A stretch of DNA of 64,000 nt from Halopseudomonas xinjiangensis (lineage in GTDB: Bacteria > Pseudomonadota > Gammaproteobacteria > Pseudomonadales > Pseudomonadaceae). The stretch spans positions 2,356,001 to 2,420,000 of the forward strand of contig NZ_LT629736.1 in assembly GCF_900104945.1 (NCBI RefSeq). The letters run 5' to 3'. Under the pieces are notes generated by a model, which saw only the letters and a list, made by a program, of their open reading frames with translations, ran no database searches and had not been told where the DNA came from. A program made the translations under genes and the position numbers. Of the stretch, positions 9,305-20,574 are shown in pieces (position 1 is the stretch's first letter; every line of letters starts with the position of its first letter).

Positions 9305-10039
9305 TCAATCGGCCTTTTTAAGGTCGATGACAATCGCCGTCGCCAATAACCAGACAACGATCAGCGAAATGAAATAAAGCAGGTCGCGCAGGTCGAGAAC
9401 GCCCTTGCTGATGGCATCGAAGCGGATCAGGAAACTGAGCGAGGCGATCGCATCGAGCAGCCACTGCGGAGCCCAGCCGCTGAATACGTCCAGCACCAGC
9501 GGAAAGCCGCTGACGATAAAGACGAAACAGGCGACGACGCTGACGATGAATGCGATCACCTGGTTCTTGGTAACAGCCGACATGCATGAACCGATCGCCA
9601 GGTAGCCCCCTGCGAGCAGCCAGCTGCCGATATATCCGGTGAAGATCGCGCCATTGTCAGGCGAGCCGAGGTAGTTGACCGTGATGATCATCGGAAAGGT
9701 CAGCAGCAGCGCGAGACCGATAAACACCCAGGCGGCGAGGAATTTACCCATGACCATGTCGGTACGCGAGACAGGCAGCGTCATCAACAGCTCGATGGTG
9801 CCGGACTTGCGCTCTTCGGCCCACAGGCGCATCGCTACCGCCGGCACCAGGAACAGATACAACCAAGGATGAAAGTTGAAGAAGGGATTCAGGTCGGCCT
9901 GGCCACTTTCGTAAAAGCCGCCCAGATAAAAGGTGAAAACAGCCGAGAGCACCAAGAAGATGACGATGAAGATATACGCCAGCGGCGTGGCGAAGTAGCT
10001 GCGCAGCTCTCGCTTGAAGATCACTCCGAGGTTTTTCAT
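9305..10039 (-). CDS. ABC transporter permease (ABC-2 type)
   Basis: This 244-residue inner-membrane protein has six hydrophobic segments and the ABC-2/GldF-like pattern: an N-terminal cytoplasmic KRELRSYFATP, a conserved RLWAEERKSGTIELLMTLP coupling region near residue 73, and a hydrophobic C-terminal half. Its start overlaps the ATPase stop by 4 nt (ATGA), so the two are coupled. It is probably the membrane partner of the adjacent ATPase. Substrate unknown. Confidence 0.9.
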   Translation of the reverse strand: MKNLGVIFKRELRSYFATPLAYIFIVIFLVLSAVFTFYLGGFYESGQADLNPFFNFHPWLYLFLVPAVAMRLWAEERKSGTIELLMTLPVSRTDMVMGKFLAAWVFIGLALLLTFPMIITVNYLGSPDNGAIFTGYIGSWLLAGGYLAIGSCMSAVTKNQVIAFIVSVVACFVFIVSGFPLVLDVFSGWAPQWLLDAIASLSFLIRFDAISKGVLDLRDLLYFISLIVVWLLATAIVIDLKKAD

Positions 10040-10965
10040 GCCGCTTCCTCCGAGGTCAGGCGACGGAAGACTTCATCAAGACGGCCTCGCTCGACCGACA
10101 ATTCCAGCACCGGCCAAGCGTGCTCACGCGCGTACTGCCCGACCACCGGAAAAATAACCTCGCCTGGTTTCGCGACCACCGTCAGCAGACGCCCTTCCCG
10201 CTGACGCTCGACGTCCAACACCCCGGGCAGCGCCAGCAATGGCTGACTGTCGACCGGCTGTGCGAGCGCGACGGTCACCGCCTGGTGATAGCGCGAACGC
10301 GCCTCGAGCTGATCCGGCGTTCCATCAGCCAGCAGTCGGCCGCGTGCAATGACGACGGCCCGGGTGCAGACCGCACTGACTTCTTCGAGAATGTGCGTAG
10401 AGATCACCACGATCTTGTTGCTACCGCTGGCGAGCTGCTGGATCAGCTGGCGAACCTGATGTTTCTGGTTGGGGTCGAGGCCATCGGTGGGCTCGTCGAG
10501 GATCAACACTTGAGGGTCGTGCAGGATCGCCTGCGCCAGCCCGACGCGGCGCTTGAAGCCTTTGGATAAGGTTTCGATGCTCTGGCCCAGAACACCCTGA
10601 AGCTCGACCTGCTCTACCGCCTGCTCGACTCGCTTGCGCTTCTCAGCGCCACTGAAGCCGCGAACTTCGGCAATGAACTCAAGAAATCCCTTAACCCGCA
10701 TGTCGCCGTAGCACGGCGCACCTTCGGGCAGATAGCCCATATGCTTCTGAGCCTGGAGAATCTGGCTCTGGATATCGAAGCCGCACACCGAGGCAGAACC
10801 ACCATCAGGCGTGAGGAAACCGGTCAGCATCTTCATAGTGGTCGACTTGCCGGCCCCGTTCGGGCCGAGAAAGCCAAGCACTTCCCCCGGTTGCACATCG
10901 AAGGAAAGATTGTCCACCGCAAGGTGATCGCCGAAGCGTTTGGTCAGGCTGTTTATCTTTATCAT
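10036..10965 (-). CDS. ABC transporter ATP-binding protein
   Basis: In this 309-residue ABC ATPase, Walker A is GPNGAGKST at 34-42, the Q-loop lies in the YLPEGAPCYGDMRV region, the signature is a variant LSKGFKRRVGLAQA, and Walker B is VLILDEPTDGLDP followed by the switch histidine in ISTHILEE. A C-terminal extension of about 90 residues resembles GldA/CcmA-type ATPases. The start at ATG 10965 gives the canonical MIKINSLTKRFG. It heads the four-gene operon, and a good sigma-70 promoter lies about 200 nt upstream. Confidence 0.93.
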   Translation of the reverse strand: MIKINSLTKRFGDHLAVDNLSFDVQPGEVLGFLGPNGAGKSTTMKMLTGFLTPDGGSASVCGFDIQSQILQAQKHMGYLPEGAPCYGDMRVKGFLEFIAEVRGFSGAEKRKRVEQAVEQVELQGVLGQSIETLSKGFKRRVGLAQAILHDPQVLILDEPTDGLDPNQKHQVRQLIQQLASGSNKIVVISTHILEEVSAVCTRAVVIARGRLLADGTPDQLEARSRYHQAVTVALAQPVDSQPLLALPGVLDVERQREGRLLTVVAKPGEVIFPVVGQYAREHAWPVLELSVERGRLDEVFRRLTSEEAA

Positions 10966-11304
10966 GGCCTCTTCCGTTCCCCAAAAAAACCGGCGCACCG
11001 CGACAGGCTGCGCACCGCAACGGGCAAGCATACATTGAATGCCGAAGTAATAAAGGACGATCTGAACCGGCGTGCATGACGGCCGAGGGGGATGATATCC
11101 GCCTGCGACGACAGGGATTGCCGACCCAGATTCCGTTTCTCACCGCACGAAATGATCAGCGCTGGAGCGCAAAGACTATATGAACCGAAGCGGACCATTT
11201 CAAGAGCTCTGCGGTTCGTGCAGCACCGCCATGTCACGCGCCAACAAAACCGTTAGAATCGCCGCAAAATGAACGCGGTCTGCCGCGATGACAACGAGAA
11301 CGAT
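10966..11304. other. 339-nt intergenic region between the ABC operon and plsB
   Basis: No convincing gene is present. The region holds the leftward promoter at 11175-11203 and a possible rightward -10 (TAGAAT at 11254-11259) for plsB with a poor -35. The roughly 200-nt leader of the ABC operon contains no obvious riboswitch or leader peptide that I can identify. Confidence 0.6.
11175..11203 (-). promoter_or_regulatory. Sigma-70 promoter for the ABC operon
   Basis: On the minus strand TTGAAA (complement of 11198-11203) and TATAGT (complement of 11175-11180) are separated by 17 nt; each box matches consensus at 5 of 6 positions. The predicted start is near 11168, about 200 nt before the ATPase ATG. 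Confidence 0.6.
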
Positions 11305-13788
11305 ATGTCTGCGGGTTTTTCATCATTGTTCGGGCGGTTGCGCTTCGGCTTTCTGCGCCGCCTGCTGTTCACCTGGGCGCGCTCGGAAACCATAGCCAAC
11401 TCGGCTTACAACGAGCGACTCGACCAGCATCGACCGATTGTCTACGTCCTGCCCTCTCGCTCTCTGTCAGACCTGCTGGTACTGGATCGTGAATGCGCCA
11501 AGGCTGGCCTGCCACGACCGGTGCGGCCCACGCATGCGCCGCTCGACGAGCCTGAAGCCCATGTATTTCTCAATAACGGCCACGCCTGGGTCAACCGGCC
11601 GGACCCGCGCGATCAATCCCCACGACTGCTGCGGGTTCTCGATGCGGTGGAACGCCAGCACGCCATGGAAGTGCAGCTGGTACCGGTAAGCGTTTTCTGG
11701 GGTCAATCGCCGGACGCCGAATCCTCGCCGATCAAGTTGCTGTTTGCCTACAACTGGGCGGTCGGTGGGCGCTTGCGCAAACTGATGGCAATCCTGCTGC
11801 ACGGCCGCAAGATACGCGTGCGCTTCGGCGAACCGATGTCGATGCGCGGTCTTGTCGATGAGAACCTCGGACACCAGCGCAACGTACGCAAGGTCAACCG
11901 TCTGCTGCGCGTGCACTTCCGCCAGCAACGGGGCGCTGTGGTCGGTCCGGACCTGTCACACCGCAGCACATTGTTGAAAGGGTTGTTACGCGCACCGCTC
12001 GTACGCGAAGCGATAGCTCGTGAGATGCAGGAAAAGGACGTAGACGAAGCCAGGGCGCGAAGGGAAGCCTCGCGGTACGCCAACGAAATTGCCTCCGATT
12101 TCACCTACACCATCATCCGCTTCCTCGAAGTCGTCCTGTCCTGGTTCTGGAACAAGCTGTACAAGGGCATCCGCATTCATCACATCGAAAGAGTCCAGGA
12201 AATCGCTCGCGGCAACGAGATCATCTATGTGCCCTGCCATCGCAGCCATATCGATTACCTGCTGTTGTCCTACATTCTGTTCCAGAACAGCCTGACCCCA
12301 CCGCATATCGCTGCCGGCATCAACCTCAACATGCCCGTCATCGGGGGCATCCTGCGGCGGGGCGGGGCGTTTTTCATGCGTCGCACTTTCAAGGGCAATC
12401 AGCTGTATACGGCAGTGTTCAACGAATACCTGCATACGCTGTTCAGCCGTGGTTTCCCCGTCGAATATTTCATCGAAGGTGGCCGCTCGCGCACCGGCCG
12501 CATGCTCAATCCGAAAACCGGCATGCTCGCGATCACCCTCCGCAGCTATCTGCGCAGTTCACGCCGGCCCATTGTCTTCGTCCCGGTGTACATCGGTTAT
12601 GAACGGGTTCTGGAGGGTCGCACTTATCTGGGCGAGCTGCGCGGACAGGCGAAAAAGAAGGAATCGATCTTCGACCTGTTTCGCGTGCTCGGGGCGTTGA
12701 AGCTGCCGTTCGGCCAGGTCGCGGTCAATTTCGGCGAGCCGGTGGCGCTGAGCGAGTTCCTCGATCGACGCCAGCCGGGCTGGCGTGAGCTGAGCCAGGC
12801 AGAGCAGCACCGCCCATCCTGGCTGCCCCAGGCGACCAATGACCTCGCCCAGCTACTCGCCCGGTCGATCAACGCCGCGGCCGATGTGAACCCGGTGAAT
12901 CTGGTCGCCCTGGCCATGCTCTCGACCCCGCGCCTGGCACTCGACGAACCAGCGCTGGCGCGCGTATTGGAGAGCTTCACCGCCCTGCTTCGCCGAGTGC
13001 CCTATTGCGGCTGCGTTACGCTGCCGCAGCTCGAGGGCCGCGCGTTGATTGGCTATGTGGAACAGATGGGGCTGATTGGTCGCCAGTCCGATGCGTTGGG
13101 CGAGATACTCTTCCTGGACGAGCCGCAGGCCGTGTTGATGACCTATTACCGCAACAACGTGCTGCATCTGGTCGCACTGCCTGCACTGATCGCTTGCCTG
13201 TTTCTGAACAATCCGCGTGTCACCCGGTCGCAGATCGAGCGGCTCATTACGGCTATCTATCCCTACCTGCAGGCCGAACTCTTCCTGCAATGGAACGAAG
13301 CCGAGCTGCCTCAGGTGATCGAGCAATGGATCAATGGTCTGATCGCCCAGGGATTGCTCCGCGAGGAGAACGAGCAGCTTCACCGTCCTGACCCAAGCTC
13401 GGGGGAGTTCGTGCTGCTCAGCTTGCTGGCTCGCACCATTATCCAAATGCTCGAGCGGTTCTACATGGCCGCCGCGCTATTGCTGAACAATCCGAACGGC
13501 AGCCTGACGGCGGAGGAGCTGGAAGGCCTTTGTACGGTGATGGCGCAACGTCTGTCGATTCTGCATGGACTCAACGCGCCCGAGTTCTTCGACAAGACAC
13601 TGTTCCGCCAATTCATCCAGCGGCTGACCGAACTGGAGGTACTCAGCACCAACGGGGAGGGACGTCTGCATTTCCAGCCGGGGCTTGAGGAAATTGCCGA
13701 AAGCACGGCCAGACGCGTACTCAGCGCAGAAATCCGGTTATCGATTCGGCAGGTCGCCCGCACCTCCGCTCCAGCAGCCACTGTCTGA
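11305..13788 (+). CDS. plsB: Glycerol-3-phosphate 1-O-acyltransferase
   Basis: The 827-residue protein matches the length of pseudomonad PlsB, the membrane-associated enzyme that acylates sn-glycerol-3-phosphate at position 1 in phospholipid synthesis. The acyltransferase block I motif CHRSHID has H312 and D317 of the H(X)4D dyad. Block II ([12 protein letters not shown]), block III (EGGRSRTGR) and block IV ([10 protein letters not shown]) follow in order. I placed the start at ATG 11305; an in-frame ATG at 11269 is possible but adds a non-conserved 12-residue leader. The gene converges on rsmJ with only 4 nt between stops. Confidence 0.95.
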   Translation: MSAGFSSLFGRLRFGFLRRLLFTWARSETIANSAYNERLDQHRPIVYVLPSRSLSDLLVLDRECAKAGLPRPVRPTHAPLDEPEAHVFLNNGHAWVNRPDPRDQSPRLLRVLDAVERQHAMEVQLVPVSVFWGQSPDAESSPIKLLFAYNWAVGGRLRKLMAILLHGRKIRVRFGEPMSMRGLVDENLGHQRNVRKVNRLLRVHFRQQRGAVVGPDLSHRSTLLKGLLRAPLVREAIAREMQEKDVDEARARREASRYANEIASDFTYTIIRFLEVVLSWFWNKLYKGIRIHHIERVQEIARGNEIIYVPCHRSHIDYLLLSYILFQNSLTPPHIAAGINLNMPVIGGILRRGGAFFMRRTFKGNQLYTAVFNEYLHTLFSRGFPVEYFIEGGRSRTGRMLNPKTGMLAITLRSYLRSSRRPIVFVPVYIGYERVLEGRTYLGELRGQAKKKESIFDLFRVLGALKLPFGQVAVNFGEPVALSEFLDRRQPGWRELSQAEQHRPSWLPQATNDLAQLLARSINAAADVNPVNLVALAMLSTPRLALDEPALARVLESFTALLRRVPYCGCVTLPQLEGRALIGYVEQMGLIGRQSDALGEILFLDEPQAVLMTYYRNNVLHLVALPALIACLFLNNPRVTRSQIERLITAIYPYLQAELFLQWNEAELPQVIEQWINGLIAQGLLREENEQLHRPDPSSGEFVLLSLLARTIIQMLERFYMAAALLLNNPNGSLTAEELEGLCTVMAQRLSILHGLNAPEFFDKTLFRQFIQRLTELEVLSTNGEGRLHFQPGLEEIAESTARRVLSAEIRLSIRQVARTSAPAATV

Positions 13789-13792
13789 AACG

Positions 13793-14605
13793 TCAGCCGA
13801 GCTTTCTCAGCCCATAGATATCGTAACGGCTCGACTGTCCCTGCAGCTTCGCATTCGGCTCGGGGCCGTCGATTACCGGCGCCTTGCGCGGACGCTTCAC
13901 GGCCACACGGTGGCTGGCCAGGCCCAGCGCTTCAGATAGCAGCTTCGGTGCGTCGAGATCGTCTCCTGCCAAGGGACGGAAGAGACGCATCTCCTTTTTC
14001 ACCAGAGCCGACTTGTCCCGGTGCGGAAACATCGGGTCCAAATGGATGACTTGCGGGACCGGGCCGGCCCAGTCGCGCATCGCCTCGATCGCATCAGCCT
14101 CGGTCAGTCGCATTCTCGCGGCGATCTCAGCTACTTCACCGCCCGCTTGCAGCGCCCGGCTCAGCCCATCGGCCAGCAGCGCGGCGATCACCGGCTGACG
14201 CTCGATCATCATCACTTCGCAACCCAGAGCCGCCAGCACGAAAGCATCGCGCCCAAGACCCGCCGTGGCGTCGAGAACAGAGGGCCTGATAGAGCCGCGC
14301 AGGCCGACAGCACGCGCGACCATCTGCCCGGCGCCACCACCGTACTGCCGACGGTGCGCCAGCGCACCCTCTACGAAGTCGACACGCACAGCGCCTGGCG
14401 CTCCCGCCTCGGTCGAACGCAGACTGAGGCCATCGTCAGCCAACTGCAGCAATAGTTCGGTGGTGCTCTGCTCGGGTGGGACGGCAGGGATGTTGAGCCG
14501 ATTCGCCAGGTGTTCAGCGGCTTGCTGATGCTCAGCGCTGAGCCAGGTGACGGCCAACGACGCGGAAACGGATTGAACAAAAGTGGCAGGAGGCGTAGCA
14601 ATCAT
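13793..14605 (-). CDS. rsmJ: 16S rRNA (guanine1516-N2)-methyltransferase
   Basis: RsmJ (YhiQ) methylates N2 of G1516 in 16S rRNA. The 270-residue protein contains the SAM motif [14 protein letters not shown], an acidic strand end (MMIERQPV) and the family's HLDPMFPHR motif around its active site. The C-terminus has the [10 protein letters not shown] segment typical of RsmJ. The chosen ATG at 14605 lies 4 nt after the stop of the preceding small gene. Upstream in-frame sequence, open to 14770, overlaps that gene and is not conserved in character. Confidence 0.93.
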   Translation of the reverse strand: MIATPPATFVQSVSASLAVTWLSAEHQQAAEHLANRLNIPAVPPEQSTTELLLQLADDGLSLRSTEAGAPGAVRVDFVEGALAHRRQYGGGAGQMVARAVGLRGSIRPSVLDATAGLGRDAFVLAALGCEVMMIERQPVIAALLADGLSRALQAGGEVAEIAARMRLTEADAIEAMRDWAGPVPQVIHLDPMFPHRDKSALVKKEMRLFRPLAGDDLDAPKLLSEALGLASHRVAVKRPRKAPVIDGPEPNAKLQGQSSRYDIYGLRKLG

Positions 14606-14609
14606 GGCG

Positions 14610-14912
14610 TCAGGCGTAGAGGTCAACGCCGAAGATGCCTTCGACCTCGGATTCCAGCGGCAGGTTGGCGGTAGATTCGTAGCTGGCCAAGGCCTGGTTG
14701 ACGCGGCCATACACCGGCTGGGATGACTCGCGACGTGCAGGGATGTATTCGGCATTGGCAGACAGCGCAACGACAGCTCTGGGGGTCAGCGCCCTGGTCG
14801 GCTCGACCGGAGCCGCGTGGCCGGGACGAGCCGACTCACTGCTGGCCGGTGGGGCCACAGATCGGCTGCGCTCAACGAGCGAGTTGAATGGAAGCTGACC
14901 ATCCAGACGCAT
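14610..14912 (-). CDS. Small conserved hypothetical protein
   Basis: I do not recognise the function. The protein has 100 residues, with a stop codon immediately upstream of its ATG and GGAG about 7 nt before it. It has no signal peptide or membrane segment. The middle is Ser/Pro/Ala/Arg-rich and looks disordered. The ends look more structured: [18 protein letters not shown] at the start and [19 protein letters not shown] near the end. It sits between tsaB and rsmJ on the same strand, 4 nt from rsmJ, so it is probably co-transcribed with both. Confidence 0.75.
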   Translation of the reverse strand: MRLDGQLPFNSLVERSRSVAPPASSESARPGHAAPVEPTRALTPRAVVALSANAEYIPARRESSQPVYGRVNQALASYESTANLPLESEVEGIFGVDLYA

Positions 14913-15001
14913 TTAGCCACTCCAGAATGAGTCCCGCCAGATTATCCGCAGGACGCCCTTGCAGCAAAGCTTCGCCGACGAAGCGGCTTTTTCGCCTTCA
15001 T

Positions 15002-15673
15002 TTAGCGTCCTTTCGGAGTCGCCACCTGATCCCGCAGATAGATTGGCTGAGCGTCAGCCGCATCCAGGGTTGCCCCGCTGCGCCAGGCTGGCAATGCCAG
15101 GTCGATCAGATCGCGTGCATCGGGCAGATAATCAGCGCCCGTAGCCGGGACCTTCACTGCAAGCCGATCAACATAAGACCAACCGGTGCCACAACCAAAC
15201 TGCGGTTCGAAACCGTCAGGCACCGATACTCGCTCCGGCGAACAGACGACTTCTTCCGAAACCGGTTGCATGACACCTTCGACCAAGCGGAAACAGCCCC
15301 AATACACCTCGTCCATCCGCGCATCGATTGCTGCACATACCCTTTCGGCGCCCTGCTCGCGCCAACCCCGTTGGGCCAGAGCCGCCAGGTTGGAGACCGC
15401 GATGACCGGTTTGCCGCTAGCAAAGGCCAGCCCCTGCACCATGCCGGTGGCTATCCGCACCCCGGTAAATGCGCCGGGACCCCTGCCGAAAACCAGGGCA
15501 TCGAGCTCATCAAGAATGACTCCGCTCTCGGTCAGTAGTTCATCGACCATCGGCAGCAGCCGCTGAGCATGCATTCGGGGAATGATCTCGAAACGGTGGA
15601 ACAGCCTATCACCGTGCAGGAGCGCGGCAGAGCAGGCCTCGGTGGCAGTATCAATGGCAAGCAGGGTAGTCAT
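15002..15673 (-). CDS. tsaB: tRNA t6A biosynthesis protein TsaB
   Basis: TsaB (YeaZ) is the inactive ASKHA-fold partner that scaffolds TsaD and TsaE in making threonylcarbamoyl-A37. The 223-residue protein starts with LLAIDTATEACSAAL, the first nucleotide-binding-like loop of the fold. It carries GRGPGAFTGVRIATG, the signature of the family, and lacks the TsaD metal-binding histidines. The gene is leftward, downstream of the adk terminator and upstream of the small gene and rsmJ. The product acts on the substrate class that TcdA, also encoded here, modifies further. Confidence 0.93.
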   Translation of the reverse strand: MTTLLAIDTATEACSAALLHGDRLFHRFEIIPRMHAQRLLPMVDELLTESGVILDELDALVFGRGPGAFTGVRIATGMVQGLAFASGKPVIAVSNLAALAQRGWREQGAERVCAAIDARMDEVYWGCFRLVEGVMQPVSEEVVCSPERVSVPDGFEPQFGCGTGWSYVDRLAVKVPATGADYLPDARDLIDLALPAWRSGATLDAADAQPIYLRDQVATPKGR

Positions 15674-15712
15674 GCTGGACGCCTGAAAAGGAAGCGATTG
15701 TACCCAAAACGC

Positions 15713-15745
15713 GAAAGCCCGCGCGACAGCATCGCACGGGCTTTC
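15713..15745 (-). terminator. Intrinsic terminator after adk
   Basis: GAAAGCCCG (15713-15721) pairs perfectly with CGGGCTTTC (15737-15745). On the minus strand the stem is followed by GCGTTTTGG, a short T-rich stretch. It begins 20 nt past the adk stop and would separate adk from tsaB. Confidence 0.7.
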
Positions 15746-15764
15746 ATTGATGACGCGTCAGTGT

Positions 15765-16427
<663 letters not shown>

Positions 16428-16473
16428 CTAACTGAAACCGGGCCGCCTGGGGTATCGGACCACAAGCCGGCAG

Positions 16474-16492
16474 ACACCAGCGCCGCTGGTGT
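16474..16492. other. Stem-loop between ppc and adk
   Basis: ACACCAGC (16474-16481) and GCTGGTGT (16485-16492) form an 8-bp stem with a 3-nt loop in the 207-nt gap between ppc and adk. A second smaller hairpin (GGGTCT/AGACCC, 16589-16603) lies nearer the ppc stop. No U-run follows either on the minus strand; role uncertain. Confidence 0.4.
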
Positions 16493-16619
16493 GCGAGATT
16501 CGCGCATGCAAGGCAGAAGCGATGCGAAAAGGGCGTTCAACATACACGCACAGCCTGGCATGTACAAGCTGGACCAAGGTCGAGGGCAGGGTCTTCCAGA
16601 CCCCACCACGCCTCGCCGT

Positions 16620-19259
16620 TCAGCCGGTGTTGCGCATCCCTGCAGCGATCCCTGCGACCGTGACCAGCAATGCCCGCTCAAGCTCAGGGGTCACGTCCTG
16701 ACCCTGCGCACGAGTGCGCTTGAGCAACTCCGCTTGAAGCACGTGCAGCGGATCGGTGTAGGGATTGCGCACGGCTACCGATTCGGCCAGCAGATGGCTC
16801 CGCGACAGTAGCCGGTCGGTCTGGCGCAGCTCCAGCACGCTGTCGATGGCCTGTTGCAATGCGTCTCGAAGGCGTGTGCCGAGCTCCCAGAGCTGAGGCT
16901 CGGCGAGACGCTCTTCATAGAACCTGGCGATGCCGCCATCCGCCTTAGATAGCACCATTTCCAGCATCTCGATGCGTGCCGTGAAGAACGGCCACTGCGA
17001 CATCATGTCGCGTAGTTCGGGAGCCTGGCCGGCATCGATCGCTTCGGCCAGCGCCTGCCCGGCGCCGAGCCAGGCCGGCAACATCAGGCGCGTCTGGGTC
17101 CAGGCGAAAATCCACGGGATCGCCCGCAACGTTTCGATGCCGCCCTGCGATCTGCGCTTTGCCGGACGGCTTCCAAGGGGCAGCCGAGCCAATTCCTGTT
17201 CCGGGGTGGCCTGGCGAAAGTATTCGACGAATTGAGACTCGTGACGGACCACGCCACGATAGATCTCCACCGACCGATCGGCCAGCGCCTGCATGGTCTC
17301 GCGCCACTGCGGCTGGGGCGCAGGCGGGGGCAACAGCGACGCTTCGAGCACTGCACTGGTGTAGAGGCGCAGACTCTGCACGGCGATTCCCGGAAGCCCG
17401 AACTTGAAGCGGATCATTTCGCCCTGCTCGGTGACTCGGAACTGGCCGTTCACCGAACCCGGAGGCTGCGACAGAATCGCCATGTGCGCCGGCGCGCCGC
17501 CGCGACCCACCGTGCCGCCCCGGCCGTGGAACAATCGCAATTTGACCTTGCGCTCGGCGCAGACCCGGACCAGCGCTTCCTGCGCCCGGTACTGGGCCCA
17601 GCCGGCCGCTAGCGCACCAGCATCCTTGGCGGAATCGGAATAGCCGATCATGACCTCCTGTTCATCACCGGCGAGCGTCCGGTAGGCCTCGTATGAGAGC
17701 AGGCGGTCAATGGTCGAGGCGCCATTTTCAAGGTCGGAGAGCGTCTCGAACAGCGGCGCCACGCGCATCGGCCAGCGCACGCCCGTCTCCTTCAGCAGCA
17801 GTTTCACCGCCAGCACATCGGAGGCGTTCGAGGCCATCGAGATTACGTAGGAACCAAGCAGTCCGGCTGGCTGACTCGCCACCACCCGGCAGGTTTCCAG
17901 CACCTCGGCGGTCTCGGCAGACGGTGTCCAGTGCGCAGGCAACAGCGGCCGGCGACCGTGAAGCTCGTCGAGCAGCCATTGGCAGCGACGCTCCTCGCTC
18001 CACTCGCCGAAACGGCCCATCCCCAGATACTCGGTGAGCTCACTCAAGGCATCCGAATGCCGCGATGCATCCTGACGAATGTCCAACCGCACCAAACCCA
18101 GGCCAAAGGCGTTCACCCGACGCAGCACGTCCAGCAGCAAACCATCGGCGATGATGCGCATGCCGCTCTCGGTCAACGAGCGATAGCAGCATTCCAGCGG
18201 ATCGCGCAGCTCCTCGAGCCTGTGGAGTACATCCTCCGGCTCGTCCGTCGGTCTGCGCAACGCCTGCTCTGCCCAGGAACGGGTCGCCTGCAAGCGGCTG
18301 CGCAGCTGTTTGAGCAGGGCGCGATAGGGTTCGTCACTGTCGCCAGCGAGTTGCAGCAACTCCTCGCTTGCGGCCTGCATCGATAGTTGCGACGTGAGTT
18401 GTTCAATGTCACGCAGGTACAGATCCGCCGCCATCCAGCGACCCAGCAGCAGCACTTCCCGGGTTACCGACGCCGTCACGTTGGGATTGCCGTCGCGATC
18501 CCCGCCCATCCAGGATGCCACCCGTATGGGGGCGGCTCGCACGCCGAGCGCATCGCCAGCCTCGCGGCCTATCTCGCTATCGAGCTCGCGTAGAAAGCGT
18601 GGAAGCGCCTGCCACAGTGAATGTTCGATCACCGCAAAGCCCCACTTGGCTTCGTCCACCGGCGTGGGACGATTGCGGCGAATTTCGTCGGTATGCCAGG
18701 CCTCGCTGATCAGCCGCGCGAGATCACTGCGCAGCTCGGCCGTCTCGCCGATACTCAGATCATCATGATCCCGGCGCTCCAGCGTAGCGGCGATCGCATC
18801 GTATTTCTGGATCAGCGTACGACGGGTCACTTCGGTGGGGTGAGCGGTCAACACCAGCTCAATGTCCAGCGTTTCAACCTGTCGTGTCAAAGACGGGCCG
18901 TCCAGCCCCGAGGCACGCAGCCGCTGCATCAGCTCAACCAGGCAGGTGTCTTCGAATCGCTCGGGCTCGTCCGGCCTGCGGCGGCGGATACGATGGTACT
19001 GCTCCGCGATGTTCGCCAGATTGAGAAACTGGTTGAACGCGCGGCAGACCGGCAGCAGTTGATCGTCGGGCAGGTCGCGCAGTGCGGCGAGCAGTGCGTC
19101 GTGCTCGGCCTGATCACTGCGGCGCCCCTGCTTGGCTCCAAGACGGATTCGCTCGATACGCTCGAGAAACTCATCCCCCAGGTGCTCCTTTATAATTTGC
19201 CCCAGGAGCTCGCCCAGTTCGTGAACGTCCGCGCGCAACCGTGTGTCGATCTCTGCCAT
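16620..19259 (-). CDS. ppc: Phosphoenolpyruvate carboxylase
   Basis: Ppc carboxylates phosphoenolpyruvate to oxaloacetate to replenish the TCA cycle. The 879-residue length is normal for the bacterial enzyme. The catalytic histidine motif [13 protein letters not shown] places the histidine at residue 140. The glycine-rich loop [12 protein letters not shown], the SDSAKDAG segment and the C-terminal MRNTG ending are all present, so the gene looks intact. It runs leftward toward adk and is divergent from a small hypothetical gene. Confidence 0.97.
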   Translation of the reverse strand: MAEIDTRLRADVHELGELLGQIIKEHLGDEFLERIERIRLGAKQGRRSDQAEHDALLAALRDLPDDQLLPVCRAFNQFLNLANIAEQYHRIRRRRPDEPERFEDTCLVELMQRLRASGLDGPSLTRQVETLDIELVLTAHPTEVTRRTLIQKYDAIAATLERRDHDDLSIGETAELRSDLARLISEAWHTDEIRRNRPTPVDEAKWGFAVIEHSLWQALPRFLRELDSEIGREAGDALGVRAAPIRVASWMGGDRDGNPNVTASVTREVLLLGRWMAADLYLRDIEQLTSQLSMQAASEELLQLAGDSDEPYRALLKQLRSRLQATRSWAEQALRRPTDEPEDVLHRLEELRDPLECCYRSLTESGMRIIADGLLLDVLRRVNAFGLGLVRLDIRQDASRHSDALSELTEYLGMGRFGEWSEERRCQWLLDELHGRRPLLPAHWTPSAETAEVLETCRVVASQPAGLLGSYVISMASNASDVLAVKLLLKETGVRWPMRVAPLFETLSDLENGASTIDRLLSYEAYRTLAGDEQEVMIGYSDSAKDAGALAAGWAQYRAQEALVRVCAERKVKLRLFHGRGGTVGRGGAPAHMAILSQPPGSVNGQFRVTEQGEMIRFKFGLPGIAVQSLRLYTSAVLEASLLPPPAPQPQWRETMQALADRSVEIYRGVVRHESQFVEYFRQATPEQELARLPLGSRPAKRRSQGGIETLRAIPWIFAWTQTRLMLPAWLGAGQALAEAIDAGQAPELRDMMSQWPFFTARIEMLEMVLSKADGGIARFYEERLAEPQLWELGTRLRDALQQAIDSVLELRQTDRLLSRSHLLAESVAVRNPYTDPLHVLQAELLKRTRAQGQDVTPELERALLVTVAGIAAGMRNTG

Positions 19260-19395
19260 GTCAGCCTCCCGGTCGATAAACGAATCACAGCATGCGTTGT
19301 CACTGATGTAGAGGCAAGTCGACGCGCACCGGTTCGATTCTGCGACGAAAAGACTTGCAGCCTAGAGCGATACCCAGCCAATCCCAGGGGGGAAA

Positions 19396-19740
19396 ATGAA
19401 GATTCGTGAACTGACCCAGGAATGGGAGCGCACTGCGAAGGGGCGCATGACGCACGAGAGCTATCAGGTCAACCTGCCGGTCGAAGACGCCGCACGGCTG
19501 GCAGCCCTGCACGAGATGTACCCCAAGCGCTGCGTCGAAGAGCTGATCACCGATCTGCTGTCGACCGCGTTGGAGGAGCTTGAAGAATGCTTGCCTTACG
19601 AGCCCGGTGACAAGGTCATTGCGGTCGATGAGATGGGCGACCCACTGTATGACGACGTTGGCCCGACGCCGCGCTTCCTGGAGCTGAGCCGGAAGTATCT
19701 GCACGAGCTGACCGAGCAGCAGAACGAGCCACAGCACTGA
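19396..19740 (+). CDS. Small conserved hypothetical protein
   Basis: This 114-residue soluble protein has no membrane segment or signal peptide, and I do not recognise a function. Residues 20-45 (YQVNLPVEDAARLAALHEMY) followed by a helical segment could be a ribbon-helix-helix-like fold, but that is only an impression. The C-terminus is acidic and charged. It is divergent from ppc and convergent with mazG, with 9 nt between stops. GGGGGGAAA lies just before the ATG as a ribosome-binding site. Confidence 0.8.
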   Translation: MKIRELTQEWERTAKGRMTHESYQVNLPVEDAARLAALHEMYPKRCVEELITDLLSTALEELEECLPYEPGDKVIAVDEMGDPLYDDVGPTPRFLELSRKYLHELTEQQNEPQH

Positions 19741-19749
19741 CACCGCAGC

Positions 19750-20574
19750 TTATAATCCGGCGCGCTTGGCCTCGTCCCACAGCTGATCGAGACGCGCCAG
19801 GCCGGCCTGCTCGATCGACTCGCCGGCCTGCGCCAGTTGGTCTTCAATGTAACGAAAACGCCGCTCGAATTTGGCATTGCCGTCCCGCAGTGCCGTTTCG
19901 GCATCTACCTTCAGGTGTCTGGCGAGGTTGACCGCGCAGAACAGAAAGTCCCCCACCTCCTCCGCGACCGCCTGCTGATCACCCTCGGCTATCGCCTCGC
20001 GGATCTCGTCCATTTCCTCGCTCAACTTGGCCACCACCGGCGCTGCTTCCGACCAGTCAAAGCCCGCGCTGGCGGCGCGCTTCTGTAGCTTCTGGGCGCG
20101 GCTCAGCGCCGGCAACGCCGCCGGAACATCGTCCAATAGCGAGAGCTGCTGAGGCTGCGCGGCCTTTTCGGCACGCTCCTCTGCCTTGATTTCTTCCCAG
20201 CGCTGTTTTACCTGATCCGCTTCGATGGCCAGCGTGCCTGCAGGGGTGTGCAGATTGCCGTCGGGAAACACGTGGGGATGCCGCCGGACCAGCTTGCGGG
20301 TAATGCCATCGACTACCTGCTCCCAGTCGAAGTGACCTGCTTCCCGGCCGAGTTGCGCGTAGTACACCACCTGGAACAGCAAGTCGCCGAGTTCGCCGGA
20401 CAGTTGCGGATAGTCCTGCATGGCGATGGCATCCGCTACCTCATAGGCCTCCTCCAGCGTATGCGGCACTATGCTGGCGAAGTCCTGTTCCAGGTCCCAG
20501 GGGCAGCCATGCTGCGGATCCCGCAGGCGCTGCATCAGATACAGCAGGTCATCCAGCGTATACCGGTCGCTCAC
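19750..20574 (-). CDS. mazG: Nucleoside triphosphate pyrophosphohydrolase MazG
   Basis: MazG hydrolyses NTPs to NMP and pyrophosphate; in E. coli it lowers (p)ppGpp. The 274-residue protein has two MazG domains: an N-terminal one with GCPWDLEQDFASIVPHTLEE (metal-binding glutamates in EEAYEVADAI) and a C-terminal one with EEMDEIREAI and EEVGDFLF. It overlaps relA by 4 nt (ATGA), so it is translated from the same message. That fits a synthetase/antagonist pairing. Confidence 0.95.
   Translation of the reverse strand: MSDRYTLDDLLYLMQRLRDPQHGCPWDLEQDFASIVPHTLEEAYEVADAIAMQDYPQLSGELGDLLFQVVYYAQLGREAGHFDWEQVVDGITRKLVRRHPHVFPDGNLHTPAGTLAIEADQVKQRWEEIKAEERAEKAAQPQQLSLLDDVPAALPALSRAQKLQKRAASAGFDWSEAAPVVAKLSEEMDEIREAIAEGDQQAVAEEVGDFLFCAVNLARHLKVDAETALRDGNAKFERRFRYIEDQLAQAGESIEQAGLARLDQLWDEAKRAGL

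Noticed and set aside
16474-16492. A riboswitch upstream of adk
   Set aside because: Only simple hairpins are visible; I could not match any riboswitch consensus by eye.
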